Position numbers and translations under genes: made by a program
The notes under the pieces: generated by a model
Told to the model about the DNA's origin: nothing
The model's database searches: none
The model's input: the letters and a program-made list of their open reading frames with translations, nothing else
DNA from: Bacteroidota bacterium
GTDB taxonomy: Bacteria; Bacteroidota; Bacteroidia; Bacteroidales; JAAUTT01
Direction of reading: 5' to 3'
NCBI GenBank assembly: GCA_023429135.1
Contig: JAEYWD010000107.1
Span: 1-64,000, forward strand
DNA length: 64,000 nucleotides
In this document: in pieces, positions 62,208 to 64,000 of the stretch
Position numbering within the stretch: the stretch's first letter is position 1
Layout: the number at the start of each line of letters is the position of its first letter

Positions 62208-64000
62208 ATGAAAAAACTCTCAATTGCCCTACTATTATCCACGGTTACCTTAGGATGGGCGTCAGCTCAAACGTATGAATTATTATCGCCCGATAAAAAA
62301 CTTAAAGTGGCGGTTACTGTAAACGAGAAAATTGCTTATTCAGTGTCGCTCGACGGAAAAGAGCTTTTAGCTCCGTCAACCCTGTCGATGACAGTTAACG
62401 ACAAACTGGTTCTTGGCAGCAAACCTAAAGTAAAAAAACAGGAACGCAAAACTGTTGATGAAGTAGTAAACCCTGTAGTGCAAACTAAAAGCAAAAGCCT
62501 GAAGAACAATTTCAACGAGTTAAGTCTTCAGTTTAACGGTAACTATGCAGTTATTTTCAGAGCTTTTAACGATGGGGTTGCCTATCGTTTCGCAACAAGC
62601 CTGAAAGACAGCATTAAGGTTAACAGCGAAGAAGTTAACTTTAACTTTGCTGGTGATTATGGCATCTTCTTCCCTGAAGAGACTGGCTTCCAGAGTCATA
62701 ACGAAAGAACTTACAAATACATGGACTTAAAAGCCATTTCCAGAAATCAGCTTGGCTCAACTCCAGCTTTGGTCGATACCAAAACAGGCGTTAAAATAGC
62801 AATTTCGGAATCGGATCTTGAAGATTATGCAGGTCTTTGGCTAAAAGGTACCGGCCAGAATGCCCTCTCCGGAACATTTCCGGGATATGCCCTCGAAGTA
62901 AAACAACATAACGACCGGGATGTGCTTGTAACCAAACATGCCGATTACATTGCCCGAACCAGTGGCACCAGAAGTTTTCCCTGGCGACTTATGGCTATTA
63001 CCCGCAGCGATAGTGAATTAATAACCAATCAGCTCGTATATCTGCTTTCCAAACCATCGCAACAGGACTTCTCATGGGTAAAACCCGGTAAAGTAGCATG
63101 GGATTGGTGGAATTTCAATAACATATACAATGTCGATTTCAGAGCAGGCGTAAATACCGAAACGTATAAGTATTTTATTGACTTTGCTGCAAAATATGGT
63201 CTGGAGTACATTATACTGGACGAAGGATGGTACAAACTTGGTAACCTGCTGGAAATAGTTCCCGAAATAAATATGGAAGAAATTATTTCATACGCCAATC
63301 AGAAAAAGGTAGGTGTAATTTTATGGGTTGTATGGAAAACGCTGGACGATCAGCTTCTGCCAGCAATGGATCTTTTCCAGAAATGGGGTGTAAAAGGTAT
63401 AAAAGTTGACTTTATGCAACGCGACGACCAATGGATGGTAAACTATTATTACCGGATTGCAAGAGAAGGCGCTAAACGTAAACTTCTGGTTGACTTCCAC
63501 GGAGCTTATAAACCCTCGGGACTGAACCGGGAATATCCGAATGTAATAACCAGCGAAGGCGTTAAAGGCATGGAAAATAGTAAATGGAGCACCGATATTA
63601 CTCCGGAGCACAACGTAACACTGCCATTTATAAGAATGTGGGCTGGTCCGATGGATTATACCCCCGGCGCAATGATAAATGCAACAAAATCAGATTTCCG
63701 ACCTATATTCAACACCCCGATGAGTCAGGGTACACGTTGCCATCAACTGGCCATGTATGCTGTGTTCGAAAGTCCTTTGCAAATGCTTTCGGACAATCCG
63801 ACCCATTATTACAGAGAACCTGAATGCATGGAATTTCTTTCCAAAGTTCCGGCTGTTTGGGATGTTACAGTTCCACTCGATGCCAAAGTTGGTGATTACG
63901 TAGCAGTAGCCCGTAAAAAAGGTTCAGAATGGTATGTTGGAGCTATGACCGATTGGACTGCACGAGAACTCACACTCGATTTTTCGTTCCTCGATGCAGG
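62208..64000 (+). CDS. Glycoside hydrolase family 97 (cut by window end)
   Basis: The frame from ATG 62208 is open for 597 residues and runs off the window, so the C-terminus is missing. Signal peptide (MKKLSIALLLSTVTLGWASAQ), a beta domain, then a TIM-barrel. GIKVDFMQRDDQ at about residue 399 places an Asp (401) where the retaining GH97 alpha-galactosidase group has its nucleophile, and TSEGVKGME has Glu450 as the possible acid/base. This suggests an alpha-galactosidase type rather than the inverting SusB type; the substrate remains to be shown. Confidence 0.93.
   Translation, partial: MKKLSIALLLSTVTLGWASAQTYELLSPDKKLKVAVTVNEKIAYSVSLDGKELLAPSTLSMTVNDKLVLGSKPKVKKQERKTVDEVVNPVVQTKSKSLKNNFNELSLQFNGNYAVIFRAFNDGVAYRFATSLKDSIKVNSEEVNFNFAGDYGIFFPEETGFQSHNERTYKYMDLKAISRNQLGSTPALVDTKTGVKIAISESDLEDYAGLWLKGTGQNALSGTFPGYALEVKQHNDRDVLVTKHADYIARTSGTRSFPWRLMAITRSDSELITNQLVYLLSKPSQQDFSWVKPGKVAWDWWNFNNIYNVDFRAGVNTETYKYFIDFAAKYGLEYIILDEGWYKLGNLLEIVPEINMEEIISYANQKKVGVILWVVWKTLDDQLLPAMDLFQKWGVKGIKVDFMQRDDQWMVNYYYRIAREGAKRKLLVDFHGAYKPSGLNREYPNVITSEGVKGMENSKWSTDITPEHNVTLPFIRMWAGPMDYTPGAMINATKSDFRPIFNTPMSQGTRCHQLAMYAVFESPLQMLSDNPTHYYREPECMEFLSKVPAVWDVTVPLDAKVGDYVAVARKKGSEWYVGAMTDWTARELTLDFSFLDA

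Overview
The window reads as one contiguous chromosomal stretch of a Bacteroidota genome. The evidence is the Bacteroidota promoter box TAnnTTTG upstream of many genes, tRNA-Ser without an encoded CCA end, two PorG-like (type IX secretion) genes in front of uppS-bamA-skp-skp, DUF3078, DUF4924 and Lhr genes, a type IX-style C-terminal domain, GH97, and few Shine-Dalgarno sites. Gene content fits the class Bacteroidia, perhaps the Marinilabiliales/Prolixibacteraceae side; that last placement is a guess. I see no prophage, insertion sequence, integron or CRISPR array.

Layout. 1-4 kb: HU, a GNAT acetyltransferase, a hybrid histidine kinase and a small membrane protein. 4.2-8.7 kb: aspS, a LysE-type exporter and a fused two-domain acyltransferase resembling ornithine/glycine lipid synthases. 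8.7-10.1 kb: a HExxH-containing exported protein and a repeat-bearing gap. 10.1-15 kb, minus strand: prs-rplY-pth-hslR-DUF4924 and manA-engB. 15-19 kb: exonuclease, esterase, pdxJ, CBS protein, nadK. 19-25.2 kb: the envelope-biogenesis run (two PorG-like barrels, uppS, bamA, two Skp/OmpH chaperones). 25.3-33.3 kb: aminotransferase, two unknown genes separated by a 21-bp tandem array, htpG, a LytTR regulator, a TrmH methyltransferase, a second HU and tRNA-Ser. 33.4-39.7 kb: DUF2892, rhodanese, thioredoxin, Dps, a lipoprotein and a 1051-residue ABCG-like transporter. 39.7-47.5 kb: DUF3078, flavin reductase, membrane DnaJ protein, Dabb protein, glycosyltransferase, TsaC-like, rhomboid, then mntP-crp and a tiny DUF2892 gene with a Crp-like site. 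47.8-51.1 kb: carbohydrate-linked exported proteins (CBM9-like, GHL10-like, lactonase). 51.4-64 kb: Lhr helicase, methyltransferase, redoxin, a BlaI/M56 signalling pair with clear operators, murB, a ferredoxin reductase, and a GH97 glycosidase cut by the window end.

Most of the window is housekeeping. The less ordinary points are the M56 metallopeptidase carrying three TonB-plug-like repeats and a type IX-like tail behind two BlaI-type operators, a Crp-type palindrome placed for activation between crp and the small DUF2892 gene, the 21-bp tandem array, and two families of short degenerate repeats that sit only between genes and in two cases supply the stop codon of the neighbouring gene.
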